A stretch of 64,000 nucleotides of DNA from Rikenella microfusus (GTDB lineage Bacteria; Bacteroidota; Bacteroidia; Bacteroidales; Tenuifilaceae): positions 1-64,000 of the forward strand of contig DYKO01000014.1 of NCBI GenBank assembly GCA_020722565.1, in the 5' to 3' direction. Within the stretch, counting starts at the first letter, position 1; each line of letters starts with the position of its first letter. Both the position numbers and the translations under genes were made by a program. Under the pieces are notes generated by a model that saw nothing but the letters and a program-made list of their open reading frames with translations, was not told where the DNA came from and did not search any database. This document shows positions 27,918 through 36,452 of this stretch, in pieces.

Positions 27918-30900
27918 TTACTTTTCAATAACCTCAATTTCAACCCTACGATTGAGGGAGCGGTTTTCCTCGGTGTCGTTTGGTGCTATCGGAACGGTGT
28001 TGCCAAAGCCCCTTACCTGAAGGTTGCTAAAGCCATTCTCAATCAGGTAACGGGCTACGTTCTTGGCACGTTGTTCGGCTATTTCAGTATTGCCGATAGC
28101 CTCAAGGTCGTCGGAGTAGCCCTGAACTTCAATCTTTATACCGGGGTTTTGTCTTAAAATATCCAGCAGCCTATTTAGTTCTGCAACCGCTTCTGGACCA
28201 AGGTCTGCCTTGTTGATATCAAAGAGAATATTTAGCTCAAGTTTTGAACCAATGGATATGGGTTTAAGAAGTATGTCGCGTGTTACGTTCATGAAGGTGG
28301 TAACCTGATTCAGGTTCAGGTTTTCGGCATAGTACCAGTAATCATCGGCAACAACCTCTAATGCGTAAATGTCATCGGCAAGGAACGACAGGCCATAGTC
28401 GCCGGTTAGCGGGTTGGAGTAAACCGAGGCCACAACGCTGTTATTCTTGGTGTTGATCAGGTTAACCCTTGCCCGCATGGGCTTCAATGTGGTGGCATCC
28501 TTTACGGTTCCCCTTAGGTTGGTACGGCGCACCTGCATAACGCCCTCTGAGGCAAAATCCTGAGTGGTTGGGCTAAAGTTAATGCGACGAATCTTTTCAT
28601 CAAATACAAAGTTTACCTCAAATTGCTTGTAGCCGTTAAACTGAACCCTAAAGTTGTTCTGGCGCAGATCAAAGTTTTCGTAGAAAATGTTGTTTATGGA
28701 TACGATGTATTCATCGGTTACCGGAGCGTAAATTATAAATTCTCCATTTTTATCGGTTAGGGTTGAGTAGGTATTGCCATGGCTATCGATGGCGGAGATT
28801 CTAATATTGGAAACATCAATCCTCCCTAAGCCAGAAAGTTTGCTCCGGTTAAGAATGATGCGCCCAAAAACCTTGTTTTTCTCAACAAAGGGAACGTAAA
28901 GGGTCATATTTTTATTGAAGTTGAATTTTACCTCAAAATCGGCTTTAGAAAAGGTGCCCGCCTCATTACCTACTGGGTTGTACGATAATTCATAAACACC
29001 TGCCGGTATATTTTCATAAATAACCTCACCTAACTGATTGGAAAGGAGCTCTCCCGATGTAAAATCAGGAAATTCCATCATTTCCCTATCTGTTCGTTGA
29101 ATGTTAACGAGCACATTTTTAATTCCGGGTTCATTCTCGTTCATTATTCTATTTCCGTTATAATCCTTAAAGAAAACGAGTTTTAACGTATAGAATTTTA
29201 AATGGGGTTGCTGAATGCCAAACTCTTTTCTAACGCTTGCCTCAAAATACATATTCGAATAGCGCTCAACCGCTTCGGTTGGGGTAACCCTTGACTGGAT
29301 GGTATATACATTTAGGAACCGGATTTGCCAATTTTTGGGTAAATACCAGAATAGCTGCGATGTAATATTTGAATAGCTCGATTTGGATACCAAATCGTTG
29401 GAGTATGAGATATTGATTTGGAGTCGGAGCTGCTCTTTATAGATATAGGAATCAAAATAGGGCATAATTCGGAGTATCCTGTTAGGCCTTGAACCGTAGT
29501 ACCAGTTAAACTGTTCATAAATTGAACGTGGCCCGTTGGTGTACATTGCCTGAAAACCCCAACGGGGTTGTCTTAAGTTTAATGTAAAGTATTGGTAGTT
29601 GAATCGGTATTTGGTGGGAGGAATGGCAAATGTAGAATCAACAAAATGGGTGGGTTTATGCGCAACGTTAACGAAACCGGCAAATACCTGTGTGGTTAAT
29701 GAGCTACCGGGACGTTCACCCTTAAAACGGATTCCTAAATTGTAATTCAATACCAGCGTTGAAAAGTAGTCTTCGCCTTTATTAATAACCGGGAAAATAT
29801 CTGAAGAGTTAAATTCAAAACCGGGGCCAGTAAATAGGTGAATTTTATTGTTGGGGTAGTAACCCCATGTAACCAATTGTTTGTGAAAATTGGTGTATGG
29901 TTGTTTTATTACTCCATATGTTCTATAATCGCCGGGGTTGTTTCGGTTATCTATAGCATAGTATTGTAAAGAATTCTTTGCATTGACTGTATAAATAGTT
30001 TGAGCAATAAACTCTGAACGCCCGTTGTAGCTGGAATTTAGGAATGGTTGACCAGATTTAAATCTTACTAAAGTGTTTAGTTTTGGGGTACTATAGTTTA
30101 AATATGCCGTATTACCGTATGCAGCTTTAGAAAAGGTAGAATCAGCTGATTGTCCAAAATTTAATTGATTATATGCAAATTCATAACTAATTCGTAAATT
30201 TTTAATAGGGGAAAACCGTAATCCTACGATACCAATTTGAGATTTGAAAATCTCATTGAGCGTTTCGGTGTACACACCTCCGATCTTAATGCCGTAATTT
30301 TGAGAAAAAGAGTAGTCAAGTTCAGCACCAAAATTGTTTTGTGGATTAATAACACGTTGAGTGGCAATTGCTTCGATATGTAATTTCGAAATATTAGCGC
30401 CTATATGGCCTCCACGGCCGTACAGGCTGCTCTCTATGCTTTTATTGATATCGCCAACCTGTACAAAATATTTATCATTTTTAAAACCCAGCCACATCCT
30501 GTTATAACGGTAAAGATTTTCGGTGGGGGTAGTGTTATCGTTATTATAAAAGAAGTATAGCTCTCTTTTTTTACGGAGGAGAATGCTTCCTTGAATGATT
30601 GAGGCATAAGCAGGCTTGGCGTAATTGGAGAATAGCCCTCTGGCAAATAGCTCTGCAACTAAAACCCTTTTCGATTCAGGGATGTAGTTGGTATAGGAAT
30701 AGGATAGGTTTTTTAACCAGCAGGTGCTTTGAAATGTGGAATCAATGGTTTTTGCTTTTATGTTTAATCTAAACAAATCGCGAGTGGTTTCAATATCTTT
30801 ATTCAGAAAAACATCAAACACTACGGTTGAGTCGGTGTAGGGCGGAACATTAACATCCTGAACAAAATTTTTAAGTCGGGCAGTTCCCAGTCCCGTGTAG

Positions 30901-31457
30901 TTATCGGCTTCCAGCAACAGGCTTACCAATTCCTCGCGGTTGCCCCTGTTCTCAATTCTTACCCTAATAGGGGCATAGCCGGTTTGTTGATCAAGATATT
31001 CAAAACGTGATAGGAATTTGATTCTTACATCAACATCGCGGGGTACTTTTACAAAGCTGTACTCGTTTTTAATGAGGTTTCCTCTGGAATCGGAAACCGC
31101 AGCAATAATAGAGTATCCTATATCCCCCCTAACATTTTCACCTACTGCAACCCTAATGGGTATTAGTGTGGAGTCCAGTGGCGGTAGGGATAATTCAAAT
31201 TTTTCATTACCCAGGATACGCCAACCGGAGGGGACGGTTAGCTGAAAGTTAAATGTTTGGGCCTGATTGGATTGATTTATAATTTTTACAACGTTGAAAA
31301 TGGTTTTCCCTTTAGTAGCCTCAACGCTGTGTTTAATAAACTTAATATCGATTTTTGGAGGTTCGTTATCGTTAAAGAAAAGGTATTGTCCCCTTGTTTG
31401 TAGGGAACAAAAGAAGGCAAATAGAAGAGATAGTATAAAAAACTTTTTTATGCTCAT
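27918..31457 (-). CDS. Giant outer-membrane protein: Ig-like domains, beta-barrel, Cna-B-like domains, OmpA domain
   Basis: A 1179-residue exported protein. Approximate order: signal peptide (1-23); one or two Ig-like NEW3/COG1470-type domains (about 30-245: IDIKFIKHSVEATKGK, PSGWRILGNEKFELSLPPLDST, YAPIRVRIENRGNREE); a long region of alternating aromatic strands typical of a large outer-membrane barrel (about 260-750); an SdrD/Cna-B-like domain with an acidic calcium-type loop (FKDYNGNRIMNENEPGIKNV, about 760); two carboxypeptidase-regulatory-like domains (LTDKNGEFIIYAP; LRGTVKDATTLKPMRARV); and a C-terminal OmpA domain (about 1070-1179: LFDINKADLGPEA, GYSDDLEAIGN, QRAKNVARYLIENG, NRRVEIEV) that should bind peptidoglycan. 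It starts 3 bases after 31461's gene and is the last gene of that operon. The layout recalls an usher-like platform but I cannot place it in a described family. Confidence 0.8.
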   Translation of the reverse strand: MSIKKFFILSLLFAFFCSLQTRGQYLFFNDNEPPKIDIKFIKHSVEATKGKTIFNVVKIINQSNQAQTFNFQLTVPSGWRILGNEKFELSLPPLDSTLIPIRVAVGENVRGDIGYSIIAAVSDSRGNLIKNEYSFVKVPRDVDVRIKFLSRFEYLDQQTGYAPIRVRIENRGNREELVSLLLEADNYTGLGTARLKNFVQDVNVPPYTDSTVVFDVFLNKDIETTRDLFRLNIKAKTIDSTFQSTCWLKNLSYSYTNYIPESKRVLVAELFARGLFSNYAKPAYASIIQGSILLRKKRELYFFYNNDNTTPTENLYRYNRMWLGFKNDKYFVQVGDINKSIESSLYGRGGHIGANISKLHIEAIATQRVINPQNNFGAELDYSFSQNYGIKIGGVYTETLNEIFKSQIGIVGLRFSPIKNLRISYEFAYNQLNFGQSADSTFSKAAYGNTAYLNYSTPKLNTLVRFKSGQPFLNSSYNGRSEFIAQTIYTVNAKNSLQYYAIDNRNNPGDYRTYGVIKQPYTNFHKQLVTWGYYPNNKIHLFTGPGFEFNSSDIFPVINKGEDYFSTLVLNYNLGIRFKGERPGSSLTTQVFAGFVNVAHKPTHFVDSTFAIPPTKYRFNYQYFTLNLRQPRWGFQAMYTNGPRSIYEQFNWYYGSRPNRILRIMPYFDSYIYKEQLRLQINISYSNDLVSKSSYSNITSQLFWYLPKNWQIRFLNVYTIQSRVTPTEAVERYSNMYFEASVRKEFGIQQPHLKFYTLKLVFFKDYNGNRIMNENEPGIKNVLVNIQRTDREMMEFPDFTSGELLSNQLGEVIYENIPAGVYELSYNPVGNEAGTFSKADFEVKFNFNKNMTLYVPFVEKNKVFGRIILNRSKLSGLGRIDVSNIRISAIDSHGNTYSTLTDKNGEFIIYAPVTDEYIVSINNIFYENFDLRQNNFRVQFNGYKQFEVNFVFDEKIRRINFSPTTQDFASEGVMQVRRTNLRGTVKDATTLKPMRARVNLINTKNNSVVASVYSNPLTGDYGLSFLADDIYALEVVADDYWYYAENLNLNQVTTFMNVTRDILLKPISIGSKLELNILFDINKADLGPEAVAELNRLLDILRQNPGIKIEVQGYSDDLEAIGNTEIAEQRAKNVARYLIENGFSNLQVRGFGNTVPIAPNDTEENRSLNRRVEIEVIEK

Positions 31458-31460
31458 TCC

Positions 31461-32021
31461 CTAAGGAATTTCGGCCAGTGTAAAAATAAGGTCAACAAAA
31501 TAGTAATCGGGTTCTCTCCCCAGCAATGGTGTTGTGGTTCCGCAATCGTAGGTAATAACAATTTCGCCGGTAACAGTTAATGCTCCAGGGTCTCCTCCTT
31601 GTACAATGGTTTGGTTGGCATCTGTTAGCACTATGTTGGTAACAGTAGTTCCGGGTATTAATGTTGTTGGTCTTATGTGAATGAAGGATAATGGTATATC
31701 AGCGGCCGCACCATCGGATTGGATGGCCGATGAATTTGCCCTAACCATAAGCTTCCAGCCAGTACTCGTGCCATCGCCGCCAGCATCGGTGGTATCCTGA
31801 AACTGGATATTCAAGCGGGACCAATAACTAAGTGTTTTACCACTTGAATACTCAACCAATGACTTAAAAATAAAAGAAACTGAGCCCCCGGAAACTACCC
31901 TGACTCTTTTAGTGATATTTTGGGCATATATATTATTAGTTGAGTCTAGGAAAGCATTGGTTAACAATATAATACAAATTAACGCAAATTTAAACGCTTG
32001 CCTATAACAGGTCATTACCAT
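31461..32021 (-). CDS. Secreted beta-rich protein, second of a paralogous pair
   Basis: A 186-residue exported protein of unknown function (signal peptide to about IYAQ). It is paralogous to the next gene upstream: both have R(V/L).VVSGG.(V/I).F, then (E/Q)Y(S/T)SG, then a V.(I/V)RA strand, a segment TNxxxxLT(D/N)A(N/S)Q.IV, and a C-terminal hydrophobic strand after a D.Y motif. This copy carries STGWKLMVRA (W89-K-L91) and ends DYYFVDLIFTLAEIP, which recalls the ends of WxL-type or pilin-like beta domains. 46 bases separate it from the upstream paralogue and 3 bases from the giant outer-membrane protein. Not a recognised family to me. Confidence 0.7.
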   Translation of the reverse strand: MVMTCYRQAFKFALICIILLTNAFLDSTNNIYAQNITKRVRVVSGGSVSFIFKSLVEYSSGKTLSYWSRLNIQFQDTTDAGGDGTSTGWKLMVRANSSAIQSDGAAADIPLSFIHIRPTTLIPGTTVTNIVLTDANQTIVQGGDPGALTVTGEIVITYDCGTTTPLLGREPDYYFVDLIFTLAEIP

Positions 32022-32067
32022 TTAGTTTGATAGGTTTGAAAAAAGATAGGGCGTAATGCCCTATCTA

Positions 32068-32661
32068 CTATTTGGGGACTAATTCAAGGAATACGTTGGT
32101 TATGTACCTGTCGGGTGTTAAGCTTTGTGCAAGAAGACTTGAACCATTCATTGCTCCTTCGCTGGTCCCCAGGCGCCATTGAATGGTGAAGTTGTTTTTA
32201 TCAGCACCCCCGGCTGCTGCTCCTGTAGCACCAGTAACTATATTTTGGGATGCATTTGTGAGAGCTAACACAGCGGGGGGTAATGCCCAGTTAGTTGGGT
32301 CAACACCCGATCCAGATTCTGTAAGGTCAAGACCTACATTGTTAAGAGGCATGGTATTGGCAGAATTGTCTTGCCCAATAAAAGTTGCATCCTCTGCACG
32401 TATGGTTACGTCGAAGTCCTGCGAGGCTGATACGGTGAAATTAGTTTGGTATCGGGCATCTCCACCTCCACTATTTATTCCACTGGTGTACTGAGCGATT
32501 GTATTAACAACGAAATCGATATTACCACCCGATACAACAGTTAGCCTTAAAATTGAGTTTAGGGTAACCGACACGGGTATTATTGCCTGGTCGTTTACCG
32601 CTTGTCCAAAGCCCGCTTGCCCTAATAGCAGTAACGAAGCTGCAAAAATTAATTTTCTCAT
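32068..32661 (-). CDS. Secreted beta-rich protein, first gene of the outer-membrane operon
   Basis: A 197-residue exported protein (signal peptide to about GFGQ). The mature part is Asn/Thr/Gly/Ala-rich with alternating hydrophobic residues, as in an Ig-like or pilin-like beta sandwich: IIPVSVTLNSILRLTVVSGGNIDF, NFTVSASQDFDVTIRA and a C-terminal DRYITNVFLELVPK. It has one Trp-x-Leu (QWRLGT, residues 161-166). It heads the operon 32068-31461-27918 on the minus strand. No cysteines after the signal, so no disulfide. Possible roles are fibre subunit or surface-layer protein; both are inference from the context. Confidence 0.7.
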   Translation of the reverse strand: MRKLIFAASLLLLGQAGFGQAVNDQAIIPVSVTLNSILRLTVVSGGNIDFVVNTIAQYTSGINSGGGDARYQTNFTVSASQDFDVTIRAEDATFIGQDNSANTMPLNNVGLDLTESGSGVDPTNWALPPAVLALTNASQNIVTGATGAAAGGADKNNFTIQWRLGTSEGAMNGSSLLAQSLTPDRYITNVFLELVPK

Positions 32662-33214
32662 AGCTGTAAAATTTAAGTTAGTAAATTGTGTTAGAATACA
32701 TTTATGCCAAACAATTAAAATATTATTTAAAAATAATATTTTTAATCTGAAATATGCAAGTGTTTGTTGATAAAAATTTTAAAAATGGGGCTTAATGGGG
32801 GGGAGAAGGGGGTGAGTGGCAAACATAAAACGTAAGGTGTTAAACCTTAAGGGATAAAGGTAAAAGATAGCGTCGATCAGTTTTAACGTTTAACGGTTCA
32901 CACCCCTTTTCGAATTTTGAATTTTGAACCTTGAATCTTATATTCGTCTTTGCCAGACAAGCCCCTTTGAGTTAACGGTTGGTGGGAAACGTTATTTGTT
33001 ATTTGTAAAAAAACCATTGCGTCCCTAGGGGACTTGATTGGAATGATGATAATACTTATTATACCAATATTTTGTCCCTAACGGGATCAAAGAGAGTTTC
33101 GTTGTCCCTAAATCGCTGATTGAAATAGCTTTAAAGCATAACTTGTTCTCTTGTTTCAAGTTTTAACATTATACATTTCACGAACTCCCCCTAATAATCT
33201 CCATCATCCAGTCC
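32662..33214. other. Intergenic stretch with repeat-like sequence
   Basis: About 550 bases between divergent-looking units with no credible gene. It contains a block of TTGAA(C/T)CTT-type short repeats at 32912-32940, followed by GCCAGACAAGCCCC near 32952 that has a near copy (GCCAGACATGCCC) at 55040, and the GTCCCTA repeat element at 33021-33120. The first 100 bases should hold the promoter of the secreted-protein operon; I did not find a perfect -7 element. Confidence 0.5.
33021..33120. repeat. Intergenic repeat with three GTCCCTA units
   Basis: Three GTCCCTA units lie at 33021, 33074 and 33114. The first is a small palindrome (GTCCC TAG GGGAC) and the second also has a partner (GTCCC TAAC GGGAT). 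From memory, similar TTTTGTCCCTAACGGGA elements occur in intergenic regions of other Bacteroidota; a genome-wide count would show whether this is a dispersed family. Confidence 0.5.
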
Positions 33215-34465
33215 TTACTCGTAGCGAAGCGCTTCAATGGGGTCGAGTTTTGATGCCTTTACGGCAGGGATATAACCGGATGCTAAACCTACCAGAAAAG
33301 AGATTACCAGCCCCCCGACCATCCAATCCCAGGGTATAATAAAAGGGCTGTTGGTTAGCATGGAAACCAGGTTTCCAATTATGATTCCCAGAATAATACC
33401 AAGAAAACCTCCCAATTGACAGATAAGAATAGCTTCGAATAGGAACTGCTGCTTTATTTCCTTCGATTTGGCGCCAATGGCCTTACGGGTGCCTATTTCG
33501 CGGGTTCGCTCAGCAACCGCAACCAGCATGATATTCATAAGGCCAATTGCAGCACCAATAAGCGTGATTATTCCAATAACAGTTGCTGCAATGGAAACAA
33601 ATTTCAGGTTTTTAATCAGTAGATTGGCCAGATTATCGCTTTTTTCAATATGAAAATCGCTTTCATCGGTTGCTGTCAAATTTCGAACCAGTCGGAATAC
33701 CCCTTCGGCCTCGCTAATTGCAGCCTCAAGTAGCTTTGGGTCGCGGGGCATAACGCTTATGGAGTAATTCATATTAGGGCGGGAGAAATACACGGCCACG
33801 TTGGTGTATGGGAGGTAAACGGTTCGGTTGGGGCCACCCCCAAACCCTGTTCCCTTGTTTGCCATAACACCAATAATCCTGTATTTACCACTTCCAACGC
33901 TTATTATTTTATCTATTGGGTCCTCGTTCTTGGAAAACAACTTGCTGGCCACCTCGTGCCCAATTATGGCAACATTACGGCTATCCTGGATATCGGCTTG
34001 CGAAAAGTTTCTCCCCTTGGCAATATCTACACCGGCAACCTTTACAAAAACCTCATCAGCGCCCCTTACTGCAATATTGGGGTTGGTCTTTTTAGATGCA
34101 TACTTTATGGTGCTGGCACCTGAAGCATATACTGCAACTGAAACATCGGCAGGAAAACTGAACGTTTCCCTAAACTGACGGGCCTGTTGAAGCGATATGT
34201 GCGAATAGTTTTTTTTGCGGTACCTGTTTCCGGCAATGTTTACGTTCATACCCCGGCTTTGAATGGTAAAGGTGTTTGCACCCATATTGGTAAAGGAGCT
34301 GGTTAAGCTGCCCTCTATCGATTCAATTGCCGTAAGTATGCCCACCAGTGCCATTATCCCTAACGATATGATTAGTATGGTTAGTATGGAGCGAAGCTTA
34401 GTGGCCATTATGGAACTAATGGAAATACGAAACATCTCTCCATATAGGGTAAAAAAATGTTTCAT
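33215..34465 (-). CDS. ABC transporter permease, MacB/FtsX type
   Basis: Inner-membrane permease of 416 residues with the MacB-type layout: membrane helix near the N-terminus (SILTILIISLGIMALVGIL), a periplasmic MacB-PCD domain (about 50-280), then three C-terminal helices of the FtsX domain (VSIAATVIGIITLIGAAIGLMNIML, VAVAERTREIGTRKAIGAKS, LGGFLGIILGIIIGNL). TREIGTRKAIGA and ASKLDPIEALRYE are signatures of this family. No ATPase or membrane-fusion gene adjoins it in the window, so the substrate is unknown; MacB-type permeases act in efflux or lipoprotein-linked transmission rather than import. Confidence 0.9.
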   Translation of the reverse strand: MKHFFTLYGEMFRISISSIMATKLRSILTILIISLGIMALVGILTAIESIEGSLTSSFTNMGANTFTIQSRGMNVNIAGNRYRKKNYSHISLQQARQFRETFSFPADVSVAVYASGASTIKYASKKTNPNIAVRGADEVFVKVAGVDIAKGRNFSQADIQDSRNVAIIGHEVASKLFSKNEDPIDKIISVGSGKYRIIGVMANKGTGFGGGPNRTVYLPYTNVAVYFSRPNMNYSISVMPRDPKLLEAAISEAEGVFRLVRNLTATDESDFHIEKSDNLANLLIKNLKFVSIAATVIGIITLIGAAIGLMNIMLVAVAERTREIGTRKAIGAKSKEIKQQFLFEAILICQLGGFLGIILGIIIGNLVSMLTNSPFIIPWDWMVGGLVISFLVGLASGYIPAVKASKLDPIEALRYE

Positions 34466-34789
34466 TCGAACTAAATATTTAGTTGCCTAATTATTAATAC
34501 TTTATATGCTCAATTTTAACTGTCTTTACTGGGTAGATAAACATCCATAATTTGTACGTTATTTTTTGTGCTGGTTAACTTACTGGGTATTTCATCTTTT
34601 CTAAATGTTTAAATTTTTAGTAATAATCAGTATTCTATGCATTAGCTACATTTGCGTAACTTTATATGCAACCTGAACGCTGATTTTTCAAAATTAGTAT
34701 TTTCCAAATACCTAATGGGTTTATAAAAGCTAAATCATTTAAACATAACATAAAATAGATTAGGTTTGTATTGTGATTTCAAGTTAGAC
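34466..34789. other. AT-rich divergent intergenic region
   Basis: About 320 bases between the divergent permease and acyl-CoA reductase genes. It should contain promoters for both. I see no hairpin, repeat or short gene that I can support. Confidence 0.4.
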
Positions 34790-35833
34790 ATGGAACTTAG
34801 CAAAAGGATTAAAGCATTCACTAAACTTGGTGAAGAGATGTTGGTGGCTATTGGTAGCCCCAACCATTTATTGGGTAATTCAGCCATTGAAGCGTATTAT
34901 CTAAATCCATGGTTTACAAAGGATAATGTATCCAGAGCCATTGAAGCCATTGCTAAGGAATGGTTGAATGAAGAATCGCTTGGAGGCTGGATAGCACAGT
35001 ACCCTTCCAGTTATTTTCCTCCAGAACATCCCATGGATGTTGGGGTGATTATGGCTGGAAATATTCCTCTGGTTGGATTTCATGATTTTTTATGCGTGCT
35101 AATTACGGGCAACCGGATAAGAATTAAGCTATCATCGAGGGATGGAGGGCTTATGAGTGCTATTTCCCAAATGCTTTGTAATATTGAGCCCAGGTTTACA
35201 CCTTTGATTCAGGTGGTTGACGGCACACTAAAGGATTTTGATGCTGTGATTGCCACCGGAAGCGATAGCTCCGCCAAGTACTTTGAATACTATTTTCGTA
35301 ATCATCCGGCTTTGATTAGGGGGCATAGGAATGGAGTGGCGCTGCTTACCGGTGATGAAAGTTCTGCTGAACTGGAGCTGCTCTCCGATGATATTTATAG
35401 CTACTTTGGACTTGGCTGCCGGAATGTGTCGAAGCTGTTGGTACCCAAGGACTATAATTTCAGCTCACTTATCGATGGCATGCAAAAATGGAGGTTTTTA
35501 ATAAATCATCATCGGTATGCCAATAACTATGAGTATGCACGAACCATCAATCTTATTAATCAGACTGTGCACCTCGATACCGGTTTTTCGCTGATTGTCC
35601 CTAATGAGGACATTGATGCGGGTATTGCTACTATTAACTATCAGGAATACTCAAATATACAGGCGGCACTCAGCTATATCGATGCTAATGATGCTAAAAT
35701 TCAGTGCTTGGTAGCGCAGGATGGTATTATTCATCCCCGAAGAGTTAATTTTGGAGAAACTCAGCAACCCAAGTTGAACGATTATGCCGATGGCATTGAT
35801 ACCATTGAATTTTTGGGTAAATTAAACAGATGA
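34790..35833 (+). CDS. Acyl-CoA reductase (LuxC-like)
   Basis: Aldehyde-dehydrogenase-fold protein of 347 residues similar to LuxC/acyl-CoA reductases, which reduce acyl-CoA or acyl-ACP to the aldehyde with NADPH. Visible family blocks are GWIAQYP, VGVIMAGNIPLVGFHDFLCVL, RIKLSSRD, DAVIATGSDSSAKYFEYYF, HRNGVALLTGDES and GLGCRNVSKLLVP, where the Cys is the expected nucleophile (about residue 205). I start at the ATG at 34790; the in-frame TTG at 34766 adds eight unlikely residues. It heads a run of plus-strand genes; 60 bases to the next start. Confidence 0.88.
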   Translation: MELSKRIKAFTKLGEEMLVAIGSPNHLLGNSAIEAYYLNPWFTKDNVSRAIEAIAKEWLNEESLGGWIAQYPSSYFPPEHPMDVGVIMAGNIPLVGFHDFLCVLITGNRIRIKLSSRDGGLMSAISQMLCNIEPRFTPLIQVVDGTLKDFDAVIATGSDSSAKYFEYYFRNHPALIRGHRNGVALLTGDESSAELELLSDDIYSYFGLGCRNVSKLLVPKDYNFSSLIDGMQKWRFLINHHRYANNYEYARTINLINQTVHLDTGFSLIVPNEDIDAGIATINYQEYSNIQAALSYIDANDAKIQCLVAQDGIIHPRRVNFGETQQPKLNDYADGIDTIEFLGKLNR

Positions 35834-35893
35834 TTGGTGGTTTGGATGTTTTGTGCTAATTTGATGCTAACTTTGCAAAAAAATTATCGGGTT

Positions 35894-36421
35894 ATGATTT
35901 ACAAGTTCAGGATGATTTCAGGCGAGGATAAGGCTTTTCTCAGGGATTTTGAGGTTGATAGCGAGCTAACATTTTTAACTTTTCATCAGGCCATTCAGGA
36001 GAACCTTGGTTTTGACCCGGGGCAATTGGCTTCGTTCTTTCTAGCCGATGAGCATTGGAATAAGGGCATGGAACTTACCCTGATTGATATGCAGAACGAT
36101 ACCGATATGGCTGCCATTCCCATGGACAAGATTAAAATTGGGGAGCTGATTAAAAATCGCTGGGAGCGTTTGCTATATGTTTATGATATTTTTACTGATA
36201 GAAACTTATTCATTGAATTAATTGATATTACTGAACCTGACCCAGCAAGCACCTATCCAATTTGCACCGCATCGGTTGGTGAGCCCCCCGTACAGCTGGC
36301 TGAGGATTTTGCTTTTGATGACAATTTTTCCAGGGAGGATTCCAATGAGATTAATGAACTCTTCGACGACTTAAACGAGGAGTATGGGGGTGAACTTCCC
36401 CCTGATGGGTACGATGAATAA
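35894..36421 (+). CDS. Plasmid pRiA4b ORF-3-like family protein
   Basis: A 175-residue acidic protein of the pRiA4b ORF-3-like family (IS1096 passenger TnpR-like fold), widespread in Bacteroidales next to miaA. Start at ATG 35894 gives YKFRMISGEDKAFLRDFEV; further blocks are LTFLTFHQAIQENLGFD, FFLADEHWNKGMELTL and RWERLLYVYDIFTDR. The C-terminus is strongly acidic (FDDLNEEYGGELP). Function is not established. It is 31 bases ahead of miaA and probably co-transcribed. Confidence 0.85.
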   Translation: MIYKFRMISGEDKAFLRDFEVDSELTFLTFHQAIQENLGFDPGQLASFFLADEHWNKGMELTLIDMQNDTDMAAIPMDKIKIGELIKNRWERLLYVYDIFTDRNLFIELIDITEPDPASTYPICTASVGEPPVQLAEDFAFDDNFSREDSNEINELFDDLNEEYGGELPPDGYDE

Positions 36422-36452
36422 CCTACGGCTAACCGTTTGAATGTTTTAACAA

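Noticed and set aside
35894-36421. Treating the pRiA4b ORF-3-like protein as a mobile-element gene
   Set aside because: No inverted repeats, transposase or target duplication nearby; the gene is a stable neighbour of miaA in related genomes as far as I recall.
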